Of a stretch of DNA of 64,000 bases, positions 57,096 to 64,000 are shown in pieces. The notes under the pieces are model-generated. The model saw nothing but the letters and a program-made list of their open reading frames with translations. It was not told the DNA's origin and ran no database searches. How positions within the stretch are numbered: the stretch's first letter is position 1; the number at the start of each line of letters is the position of its first letter. This DNA comes from Thermoflavimicrobium daqui (GTDB lineage: Bacteria; Bacillota; Bacilli; Thermoactinomycetales; Thermoactinomycetaceae): contig NZ_KZ845664.1 of assembly GCF_003313465.1 (NCBI RefSeq), positions 480,946 through 544,945 of the forward strand. Direction: 5' to 3'. A program made the position numbers and the translations under genes.

Positions 57096-57442
57096 CGTGA
57101 GGAGTATTTAACAAGAGAGTTTCCAAATGGGTACCTCGATTTAGGGCTATTACATGGAATCGCATCACCGTTAGTATTTTTATTACTAGCTTTAAAAGAA
57201 GGAATGGTTGTAAGAGGACAAAGAGAAGCCATTAAAGAATAATGTCTATTTATAAGAAGTACATAATAGAATAATATGGAAAAATATATTGGCCTAGTGC
57301 ACTAAAAAATGATCAAAATATGAGACCGCATGTATATAAGAGTCGTACAGATCGACCTAATTGGTGCTATGGCGAAATTGGAATTGCTCGTGCATTATAT
57401 CTCTCTTCAAAAGTAATAAATGATTATGAAACTTTTTATTAA
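57096..57442 (+). pseudogene. lanC: lanC relic (lanthionine cyclase)
   Basis: Two pieces match LanC: 57096-57241 (FPNGYLDLGLLHGIASPLVF, then ALKEGMVVRGQREAIKE and a stop) and 57287-57442 (YWPSALKND... NWCYGEIGIARALYLSSKV and a stop). The first zinc Cys (WCYG) is present; the CHG zinc motif and everything after it are missing, as are the N-terminal 200 or so residues. The 5' end is fused in frame to the glycosyltransferase relic. The protein could not be functional. Confidence 0.82.
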
Positions 57443-57990
57443 CGATGGATGCCCCCCCAACTTCCCGCCAACATAAATTACCTATTTCTGAAAGAGTTGA
57501 ATTCGTTTCAAGAGCATCTAGTAATAGCTTGAAGGTTTCCTCACCTTCTCCAGATACAACATAATTGATAAAAGGAAATTCCTATGCAGTGTTTCACCTT
57601 GAATACCATCGCAATTGGCTCCACCAAATAAAGTAAGCAGCTCTGGACTAAATTCTTTTAATTTTTTAGCTAAAGCGAGTGAGGGAACATTTTGTAAATA
57701 GGAAGAAGTAAATCCAACTATACCATAGTTGTTTGAAATAGTTTCTTTAGCTAATTGGTTAATAAATTTAGGTGCTATCTTATGAAATGTGGCTAAAACA
57801 CTTGTGTCAAATCTTTTCTGACTGATATATTAACTAAATTCCTCGATATACCTTTCTTCAACACTGTAAAGTCACTCGTAAATATCCATTCCCCAGCCCC
57901 GACAAAGAAACCATCAGCTATTTTGGAATAATCGGAGAATCCCAGCTTACCATTGGATTCTTGCATAATAAATTAAGCCAGCGAATGGTG
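57428..57990 (-). pseudogene. Radical SAM RiPP maturase relic (cobalamin-binding-type N-terminal part)
   Basis: On the minus strand three frame pieces read KIADGFFVGAGEWIFTSDF (about 57990-57800), then NNYGIVGFTSSYLQNVPSLA and LLTLFGGANCDGIQGETLHR (about 57800-57575), then NYVVSGEGEETFKLLL and IGNLCWREVGG (to about 57428). These match the N-terminal B12-binding-like half of 'RiPP maturation radical SAM protein 1'. The CxxxCxxC radical SAM core is absent, because the gene is cut where the lanC relic ends. The frames are broken at least twice. Confidence 0.72.
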
Positions 57991-58118
57991 GCATATAACT
58001 GATCAATCTGATGTGAGTGTTTACATTGCTTAGCTATAGACTTAAATAGGAGATGATTCGATGTTGTATATCTAATAGATTTGGAGTGTATGGTGAAAGA
58101 ATCTTTAGGAAGTGTTGG
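57918..58118 (-). other. Unassigned 66-codon open stretch
   Basis: A minus-strand stretch without stops reads TTSNHLLFKSIAKQCKHSH and IDQLYATIRWLNLLCKNPMV. It overlaps the start of the radical SAM relic in another frame and has no start codon or ribosome site in place. It may be a second relic in the cluster or the true frame of the maturase N terminus. I do not recognise it. Confidence 0.3.
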
Positions 58119-58209
58119 TTATAGATGATATTAAATTTTCCTCCAGTTTTCCTCTTTTGTATCAAGCATGTTATCCAATGTCATTTATAAATGAATTGTA
58201 ATCTGTTTT

Positions 58210-58827
58210 TTATTCAGGAGAATCAATTGGATATAGCTCACCTTTAAAAGCAAATGAAGTAGTTCCAGTTTCTTCTGATACAACCAAAATCAGGGCGTCA
58301 CTTAGCTCACTAAGTCCAAGAGCAGCGCGATGTCTCATTCCAATGTTTGAATCGGTTGTTGCCAAAGAAGAAAGTGGGAGAACATTACCTGCTGAAACAA
58401 TAAGGTTATTGCGAACTAAGACAGCTCCATCATGTAATGGGCTACCTGGATAAAAAATGGATTCTAATAAAAAGCTAGATAATATTGCATTAACAGGGGT
58501 GCCATTATGAATAAATGGGTCCAAATGATCCTCTCTTTGAATGACGATTAATGCCCCATGTTTTTGTGCTGAGAGACTTTGGAGTGCAGAGGATAAAATT
58601 AAATGATGATCTGTAAATGGTGATAGATATGCTTGTAAGTAAAATGAAGCAGCTGACTTTTGCATTTTATTATATATTTTTTTAATTCGTTCCAGTTCAC
58701 ATAGAATACAAATCTCTTTTTGATCTATATCTTGTAACATTTGGTCGATATCGGTTTTTATCTGTTTCATATATTGTTTAACTTGTAATTTCATAGATGA
58801 ATCTAATTCGATTTTTTCTGAATCCAT
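58210..58827 (-). CDS. cdaS: Sporulation-type diadenylate cyclase CdaS
   Basis: A 205-residue c-di-AMP synthase. Residues 1-65 form two autoinhibitory helices; residues about 70-200 are the DAC (DisA_N) domain with PLHDGAVLVRNN and GMRHRAALGLSE, the DGA and RHR motifs needed for catalysis. The short length without a membrane or DNA-binding part fits CdaS, which works in the forespore in Bacillus. A CATTCTA element (58886-58880, minus strand) would suit a sigma-G -10, but no clear -35 is seen. It borders the decayed lanthipeptide locus by chance. Confidence 0.92.
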   Translation of the reverse strand: MDSEKIELDSSMKLQVKQYMKQIKTDIDQMLQDIDQKEICILCELERIKKIYNKMQKSAASFYLQAYLSPFTDHHLILSSALQSLSAQKHGALIVIQREDHLDPFIHNGTPVNAILSSFLLESIFYPGSPLHDGAVLVRNNLIVSAGNVLPLSSLATTDSNIGMRHRAALGLSELSDALILVVSEETGTTSFAFKGELYPIDSPE

Positions 58828-59072
58828 AGTATGTATAGCCCGCTTTCTTTTAATTTTTTTATATTTTATCCAAATTATATAGAATGTATGTGGTTGGGAA
58901 ATTTCTTGTAAAGTATCATTGAAATATAAATTATTAGAAAGGAGTAATAAGTCGCTAAGAAGTAGCTGTAGAATCGAAGTAAATTTTATTGGAATAATAA
59001 TAGATGTTTTTGGTATAATTTTTACGATCTAATACATTTTAAATCGGATTAGACAGAAAAGGAGATTCATAT

Positions 59073-59570
59073 ATGGAACCAAGAGCTGTATCCGAATCGA
59101 GAACGATCAAAACTGTTCTTGTATTACCTCCAGATACAAACCAACATGGTACGATTTTTGGTGGAAAGGTAATGGCTTTAATTGATGAGGTAGCTGCGAT
59201 TACATCCATGAGGCATGCACGTAAGCCATCAGTAACAGCCTCTATTGACTCTCTTCATTTTATTAACCCAGCTCGGATCGGAGATGTATTAACGATAGAG
59301 GCTTTTGTTACATCAACTGGGAAAACCTCAATGGAAATATTTTGTCGAGTAACATCAGAAAATTTAAAGACACGTCTTAAAACATTAACAACGACTTCCT
59401 TTATCACCATGGTTGCGATTGATGAATATGGGAAGCCTTCTCCAGTGCCACCAGTAATTCCTGAAACGGAAGAGGAGAAGAGATTATATGAGACAGCAAA
59501 GATAAGAAAAGAACGACGATATCAAAGCAAAAAGGAATTTGAAACTTTTTTAGGAAATCGTTCCTCCTGA
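59073..59570 (+). CDS. Acyl-CoA thioesterase (YkhA-like hotdog)
   Basis: A 165-residue hotdog-fold thioesterase that frees CoA from acyl-CoA. The catalytic helix region DTNQHGTIFGGKVMALIDEV with Asn, Gly and Asp/Glu, and SIDSLHFINPARIGD, are typical of the BFIT/YkhA group. AAAGGAG lies 9 bases before ATG 59073. A single gene with its own terminator. Acyl length preference is unknown. Confidence 0.92.
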   Translation: MEPRAVSESRTIKTVLVLPPDTNQHGTIFGGKVMALIDEVAAITSMRHARKPSVTASIDSLHFINPARIGDVLTIEAFVTSTGKTSMEIFCRVTSENLKTRLKTLTTTSFITMVAIDEYGKPSPVPPVIPETEEEKRLYETAKIRKERRYQSKKEFETFLGNRSS

Positions 59571-59649
59571 TAAAACAAAAACATTACTTATCATTACATA
59601 TATACAAACTCTGCTACTTCACTTTGTATATGATAAATGACTTTTGATC

Positions 59650-59681
59650 ACTGCTAATCTGATAGGTTAGCAGCTTTTTAA
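59650..59681 (+). terminator. Rho-independent terminator of the thioesterase gene
   Basis: ctgctaa pairs with ttagcag and is followed by CTTTTTAA. Confidence 0.72.
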
Positions 59682-59688
59682 ATGGTAT

Positions 59689-59732
59689 AAAACCGAATAA
59701 TAATCATTATAAAAAGGAAAAAGTTCGTCTAT
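59689..59732 (+). promoter_or_regulatory. Candidate PurR operator (two PurBoxes)
   Basis: AAAACCGAATAAT (59689-59701) fits the PurBox AWWWCCGAACWWT at 12 of 13; an inverted, weaker copy AAAGTTCG starts near 59720. They lie 40-80 bases upstream of TATAAT at 59770-59775, the likely -10 of the pbuX transcript. PurR control of purine permease genes is known in Bacillus. Confidence 0.5.
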
Positions 59733-59802
59733 GAATTTTTTTCTACTTTATTGTTTTGCTTTTATACGTTATAATCGGTTTGAAAATCGAATAATATTTT
59801 CA

Positions 59803-59870
59803 GCTCGTATAATTGCAGGAATTGGCCTGCTAGTCTCTACCTAATCACCGGAAATGATTAGACTACGAGT
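59803..59870 (+). ncRNA. Guanine-type purine riboswitch aptamer
   Basis: P1 is ctcgta with tacgag; the conserved TATAAT after P1, the TCTCTACC in J2/3 and GACTACGAG at the end fit the purine class. L2 (GGAATTGGCC) and L3 (CACCGGAAATG) are near consensus. The specificity base in GACTAC is C, which selects guanine/hypoxanthine/xanthine rather than adenine. Ligand binding should stabilise P1 and allow the downstream terminator to form, switching pbuX off. Confidence 0.95.
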
Positions 59871-59922
59871 GAGGTTACCTTTTTACCCTTTTTTGGTATC
59901 CATTGTGTAAAAAGTGTTCTTC

Positions 59923-59960
59923 GCTCGGGAGTCAGTAGCTTCTCGAGTTTTTTTATTTTT
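59923..59960 (+). terminator. Riboswitch expression-platform terminator
   Basis: ctcgggag pairs with cttctcgag-type 3' arm followed by TTTTTTTATTTTT. It lies 54 bases after the aptamer. Confidence 0.85.
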
Positions 59961-60054
59961 AAGGAGGATTTAGATGAGTTTTTGATTGCTATATTACTCA
60001 TCTTTTTGAACTCCCCTCAGCTATTAAATAAAAAAAGGGAAAAGGAGAAGGTTC

Positions 60055-61359
60055 ATGCAAAAGCTGACGAAAACATATACTTTGGGATTACAGCATGTTT
60101 TAGCCATGTATACGGGTGCGGTGATTGTACCTCTTATTGTGGGCAAAGCGTTGAAATTAACACCAGAACAGCTTGCATATTTAATTGCCATTGATCTACT
60201 CGGCTGTGGAATTGCAACTGTATTACAAGTATGGAAAAACCGTTTTTTTGGTACGGGTTTACCCGTTGTTTTAGGTTGTGCCTTTCAAGCTGTCGCACCG
60301 ATGATTGCCATCGGTAATCAATATGGTATTACAGCGATTTATGGAGCAATTATTGCCTCTGGACTATTTGTTATTATTTTTTCTGGATTATTTGGGAAGA
60401 TGCTTCGCGTTTTTGCTCCAGTTGTGACTGGCTCAGTTGTGACGATTATTGGCTTAACCTTAATTCCCGTAGCGATTTATGATATGGGTGGTGGAAAAGG
60501 AAGTCCGGATTTTGGACACCCACAAAACTTACTTCTTTCTTTTGGTGTTCTATTGTTTATTATTCTTATGAACTGTTTTACGACTGGTTTTCTTCGTTCA
60601 ATTTCTGTTTTATTCGGGATTATCTTGGGAACAGTAGTTGCGGCGCTGATGGGAAAAGTAGACTTTAAGCCAGTATTAGAGGCCTCATGGTTTCATATGG
60701 TAAAACCACTCTATTTTGGAGTTCCTACTTTTAATTTATCCGCTATTTTAACCATGATTTTAGTAGCTATGGTTAGTATTGTAGAATCAACAGGCGTTTT
60801 CTTGGCTTTAGAAAAAATTTGTGATCGTAAGTTAACTGAAGAAGATTTAGCGCGAGGTTACCGTGCTGAAGGATTAGCAGTGCTCGTTGGTGGATTTTTC
60901 AATTCATTCCCTTATACCACTTATTCACAAAACGTGGGACTTGTTCAGTTAACCAAAGTAAAAACACGAAATGTCATTCTGGCGATGGCAAGTATATTGA
61001 TTGTTTTAAGCTTTATCCCAAAAGTAGCAGCTTTGACAACACTGATCCCTACTGCTGTATTGGGCGGAGCGATGATCGCCATGTTTGGAATGGTTGTAGC
61101 TTCTGGAATAAGAATGCTCGGTTCAGTCGATTTGAACAGACATGAGAACTTGCTCATTGTTGCCTGTTCGGTCGGAGTGGGGCTAGGAGTGACGATTGCG
61201 CCTGATTTATTTAAACAATTGCCACAAAGTCTTCATCTTTTCACAGAAAATGGAATTATCGCTGGAAGTATTACTGCCATTACTCTACATTTACTTCTGA
61301 ATGTAGGGCGAAGTAAAACGAGTCAGGTGAGCTCATCGACTGTTCAAGAAACAATATAA
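60055..61359 (+). CDS. pbuX: Xanthine permease (NCS2 family)
   Basis: A 434-residue uracil/xanthine-type nucleobase transporter with about fourteen membrane segments. LGLQHVLAMYTGAVIVPLIV at the start, the signature VSIVESTGVFLALEKI and GGFFNSFPYTTYSQNVGLVQLT are those of PbuX. AAAGGAGAAGG precedes ATG 60055. The guanine riboswitch upstream supports purine uptake. In Bacillus xpt lies between riboswitch and pbuX; here only a 3-codon frame (ATG 59974) with a perfect ribosome site remains in that place. Confidence 0.94.
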   Translation: MQKLTKTYTLGLQHVLAMYTGAVIVPLIVGKALKLTPEQLAYLIAIDLLGCGIATVLQVWKNRFFGTGLPVVLGCAFQAVAPMIAIGNQYGITAIYGAIIASGLFVIIFSGLFGKMLRVFAPVVTGSVVTIIGLTLIPVAIYDMGGGKGSPDFGHPQNLLLSFGVLLFIILMNCFTTGFLRSISVLFGIILGTVVAALMGKVDFKPVLEASWFHMVKPLYFGVPTFNLSAILTMILVAMVSIVESTGVFLALEKICDRKLTEEDLARGYRAEGLAVLVGGFFNSFPYTTYSQNVGLVQLTKVKTRNVILAMASILIVLSFIPKVAALTTLIPTAVLGGAMIAMFGMVVASGIRMLGSVDLNRHENLLIVACSVGVGLGVTIAPDLFKQLPQSLHLFTENGIIAGSITAITLHLLLNVGRSKTSQVSSSTVQETI

Positions 61360-61410
61360 GAAGATAGAGTAGCTGATCCGAAAGACTTTGTTATATCTTG
61401 GTACCCTCAT

Positions 61411-61450
61411 AAGCCCGTATCACTTTTTATGTGATACGGGTCTATTTTTT
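61411..61450 (+). terminator. Rho-independent terminator of pbuX
   Basis: cccgtatcac pairs perfectly with gtgatacggg, then TCTATTTTTT. Confidence 0.9.
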
Positions 61451-61467
61451 GGGATTAGTTTAGGTTT

Positions 61468-61773
61468 TCAAGATAGAAAAGAATGTTGTATCTTATGGTA
61501 GCGGAAATTAGATACTAAAGGAAACTTTGTTTTTTTCATGGTGGAAACAGCCCAATAGGAGTAAGTTTTCTCACTTTGTGTAATGAATGAAACGCTCGTT
61601 TTAAAGGGGAATTTTGATTCGAATATATAATCCTCTGGTAATATTAAATGAATTTGATGATGTTTAAACGGAGAGATGATAGATGAAAAAGTAAAAACAG
61701 TATGAAATAAGTAGTTGGTAAAAGGTTGATGCTTTTTTTCTTTTCTAAAATGAATCAGATTGAGGTTATTCAA
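61468..61773 (-). CDS. Doubtful hypothetical ORF downstream of the EamA gene
   Basis: A 101-codon open frame that begins with TTG 2 bases after the EamA stop, without a ribosome site. The sequence is rich in His, Lys and Ser (FITQSEKTYSYWAVSTMKK) and has no motif I recognise. It could be a real third gene of the GntR-EamA operon, or an accidental frame in AT-rich DNA. Confidence 0.3.
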   Translation of the reverse strand: MNNLNLIHFRKEKKHQPFTNYLFHTVFTFSSIISPFKHHQIHLILPEDYIFESKFPFKTSVSFITQSEKTYSYWAVSTMKKTKFPLVSNFRYHKIQHSFLS

Positions 61774-61775
61774 TG

Positions 61776-62726
61776 CTATGCAGTCATTTTTGATTTACTT
61801 GAAATATAACTATGCAAAATCATACCGATAATGATTAAAAACATTCCGATCCATGAGAAAAGTGAAGGAAATGCTGTATTCAGCCAAATTAACTCACCAA
61901 GTACAGTAAAAAGAACTTCCATCGATTGTGTAGCTTCAACCGCAGCTAGCTTTTGCATATTTCCATTTACAAGATCAGTGGCATGAAAAAATAGAACCGT
62001 TGCAATCACACCAGAACAAATCGCAACCATCAATGATTGGCTTGTTTGGGTAAGACTCGGCCCACCTTCGGTCAGTAATCCGTAGAGTGATAGGATCAGC
62101 CAGAAAGGAAGGCTTGCAAGTGTCATTCCAAGTACACGCTGATAAACGTCAAGTCGTTCCTCACATACTTCCATCATTTTACGATTCCCAAGTGGATAGG
62201 CAAATGAAGCGATAATGACTAGAATCAAGCCAAAACATAACTCTTTGATCGAAATTTGCTTGGCTTGTTCGATCTGCATCAGTAAAATTCCAAGTAGAAT
62301 GATGAAAGACATGCTCAGACCTTTAAAGGGGACTTTCCCTTTTATCGTCTGGATACCTGATGAAGTTTCTATTTTTTCATAGAAAAAGGGAGCAAGCAGA
62401 GACCCTGATATAATAGTAATCTGCCAGGTTCCTGCGATGAGCCATCCTGGGCTATAAGCTGCTGCTAAGCATAGCGGTGCATAAAAGATACCAAATCCGA
62501 TTGTGCTCCATAGTAGCCAAGCTATTGGTTGTTTGCGCATTTCATGTAACAGCGTAGATAAATTCTTTCGATAGAGAACAATGACGAGTAGAAAAGGAAT
62601 CATAAAAAAATAACGTAGGGAAGCACTCCAAATCCAACTTCCACCTGATAATTCCATAGACCGATTGAGAATGAAAGAAGATGCAAAAAAAAAGGCAGCA
62701 AATATACCTAAAAGAATGGGCCGCAA
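61776..62726 (-). CDS. EamA/EmrE-type multidrug efflux family transporter
   Basis: A 316-residue, ten-helix transporter of the drug/metabolite superfamily, multidrug-resistance-efflux branch. GIFAAFFFASSFILNRSMELSGGSW, the second-half EATQSMEVLFTVLGELIWL and IGMFLIIIGMILH are typical. It starts 24 bases after the GntR gene and is probably controlled by it. Substrate unknown. Confidence 0.9.
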   Translation of the reverse strand: MRPILLGIFAAFFFASSFILNRSMELSGGSWIWSASLRYFFMIPFLLVIVLYRKNLSTLLHEMRKQPIAWLLWSTIGFGIFYAPLCLAAAYSPGWLIAGTWQITIISGSLLAPFFYEKIETSSGIQTIKGKVPFKGLSMSFIILLGILLMQIEQAKQISIKELCFGLILVIIASFAYPLGNRKMMEVCEERLDVYQRVLGMTLASLPFWLILSLYGLLTEGGPSLTQTSQSLMVAICSGVIATVLFFHATDLVNGNMQKLAAVEATQSMEVLFTVLGELIWLNTAFPSLFSWIGMFLIIIGMILHSYISSKSKMTA

Positions 62727-62750
62727 ACAGTTTCACCTCAGCACTTCATT

Positions 62751-63401
62751 TTATTTGATCAGTAATTTTCCTAGACTTAACCAGTTTTGCTCTACAAGAT
62801 ATGCTGCCTTCTGAGCATCCCCTTTTTTACAAGCGATAAGTATTTCTTCATGTTCCTGAACGGAGTGAAGTCCTTCCGTAGAACCAAATTTGGCAAGTTC
62901 TAAACGGTAAATTTTAGATGTAATTCTGTCTAAGGCCAGGTTAATTTCAGGATTTTCAGCCATTTCCAAAAATTGATAATGAAAGTGGTTGTCTTCGTTA
63001 ATGGCTTTGATGATATCGGCTTCTTGAAGAGCTTGATGCAAAGATTGATTGATTTGCTCCAATTGATCGATATGATGTTGTGTTAATTTGGGAACAGCAA
63101 GACGAGTAGCTAAAGAATGTAAAGCAGCAACGACTGTAAATGCGTGTTTGGCCTCCTCTTCATCTAATGGTTTGACTCGAGTTATTGAACCAGGAATAGA
63201 CTCGACTAATCGGTCATCTTCTAAGCGTTTTAACGCTTCTCTGACTGGAGTACGGCTAACTCCAAATTGAGATGCTAGCTCTACATCATTTAAACGTTGA
63301 CCAGGCTCTAACTCTAGAGTGACAATCGCTTTTTTGAGTGCTTGATAAACCTGTTCTCTTAACGTCGGACGACTGATTTGTTTAATATGATTTTTCAACA
63401 T
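62751..63401 (-). CDS. GntR family regulator, FadR subfamily
   Basis: A 216-residue regulator. The winged helix (about 10-75) reads RPTLREQVYQALKKAIVTL, LNDVELASQFGVSRTPVREALKRLE; the all-helical FCD effector domain follows (about 85-215) with a metal-ligand-like Asp (EDNHFHYQFLEMAENPEI) and His residues. ATG 63401 is chosen; ATG 63419 is possible, but both lack a good ribosome site. An inverted repeat AAACCAA-N11-TTGGTTT lies right at the start, as for an autoregulatory operator. First gene of the gntR-eamA pair. Confidence 0.88.
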   Translation of the reverse strand: MLKNHIKQISRPTLREQVYQALKKAIVTLELEPGQRLNDVELASQFGVSRTPVREALKRLEDDRLVESIPGSITRVKPLDEEEAKHAFTVVAALHSLATRLAVPKLTQHHIDQLEQINQSLHQALQEADIIKAINEDNHFHYQFLEMAENPEINLALDRITSKIYRLELAKFGSTEGLHSVQEHEEILIACKKGDAQKAAYLVEQNWLSLGKLLIK

Positions 63402-63427
63402 AAAACCAATATATCGCATTTTGGTTT
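63402..63427 (-). promoter_or_regulatory. Candidate GntR operator
   Basis: aaaccaa (63403-63409) and ttggttt (63421-63427) form a perfect 7-bp inverted repeat with 11 bases between, directly before ATG 63401. Confidence 0.5.
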
Positions 63428-63597
63428 ATTATGCAAATTTAAATTTAATTTAATATAATTGTAAAGTGAAGTTATTATTTACCCATGGAAAACGAGGAAT
63501 AGTTTCGATTTACATAATAATAAATGGAACTGAATGCATATTTTCTTACATGACTAGTCGAGAATTGGATTGCTGATAAAAAATAGCAAAAAAACTA

Positions 63598-63626
63598 TTG
63601 ACTATATTTGATCTGTTTGATACTAT
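63598..63626 (+). promoter_or_regulatory. rRNA operon promoter
   Basis: TTGACT (63598-63603) and TACTAT (63621-63626) are 17 bp apart, about 120 bases before the 16S gene. The leader contains TGTTCCTTGAAAACTA (63669-63684), the boxA-like antitermination sequence common before Bacilli rRNA genes. Confidence 0.75.
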
Positions 63627-63744
63627 ATCTTTTGTCGCCTTAAGAAAGCGATGAAACAACAGAAAGTGTTCCTTGAAAACTAAAGAGTGAAACATGACTC
63701 GTTAATTCTTATGAGCAATCAAACTACTAGCAGTAGTTTAGAAC

Positions 63745-64000
<256 letters not shown>

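Noticed and set aside
59982..60194. 70-codon ORF overlapping the pbuX start
   Set aside because: Out-of-frame shadow of pbuX; its TTG start lacks a proper ribosome site.

Overview
The window reads as a low-GC, Gram-positive, spore-forming chromosome. Three clues suggest the family Thermoactinomycetaceae, by inference only: a secreted subtilase whose mature start resembles thermitase of Thermoactinomyces, a sporulation-type diadenylate cyclase (CdaS), and Bacilli-type BirA, CcpA (cre), PurR and guanine-riboswitch signals. Strong Shine-Dalgarno sequences are the rule, and several genes appear to start with TTG. The window begins on the first base of a korB gene and ends inside the first 260 or so bases of a 16S rRNA gene.

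Layout. 0-8 kb: 2-oxoacid:ferredoxin oxidoreductase beta subunit, a cell-wall amidase, a metallo-beta-lactamase-fold hydrolase, an 80-bp IS200/IS605 relic, a MerR/CPBP-protease pair with a MerR-type promoter, and twin CrcB fluoride channels. 8-13 kb: a PRD regulator and an ascorbate-type PTS (IIA, IIB, IIC) with a SIS-domain protein. 13-16.4 kb: an RraA-like protein and a two-subunit glycolate oxidase (GlcD, GlcF). 16.4-25 kb: thermitase-like protease, threonine catabolism (tdh-kbl) behind a cre box, an M19 dipeptidase, and a glycine-betaine ABC transporter with fused permease and binding protein. 24.9-29.7 kb: biotin operon bioA-D-F-(bioH-like)-C under a clear BirA operator, without bioB. 29.8-34.8 kb: an MFS pump, and hom-thrC-thrB on the minus strand. 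35-45 kb: a tiny untracked peptide gene, LysR/DJ-1/GNAT, an FAD oxidoreductase with a perfect cre box, a MarR regulator sharing its operator with a Get3/ArsA ATPase, an RNA-repair cassette (RNA ligase plus HD-polynucleotide kinase), and a MerR-MFS pair. 45-50.5 kb: a second IS200/IS605 deletion derivative, a possible orphan structured RNA, and beta-glucoside use (GH4 phospho-glucosidase, PTS IIC, IIB, IIA, sugar kinase). 51.3-58.2 kb: a class I lanthipeptide locus with intact lanB and lanT, followed by relics of a glycosyltransferase, a lanC cyclase and a cobalamin-type radical SAM RiPP maturase. 58.2-64 kb: cdaS, an acyl-CoA thioesterase, a guanine riboswitch with xanthine permease, a GntR/EamA pair and the rRNA operon start.

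The most unusual parts are the decayed lanthipeptide locus, in which two convergent modification genes have been truncated into each other, the RNA-repair cassette, the 26-residue amphipathic peptide gene with its own terminator, and the paired IS200/IS605 relics with identical right ends. All assignments rest on reading motifs by eye; no database search was run.
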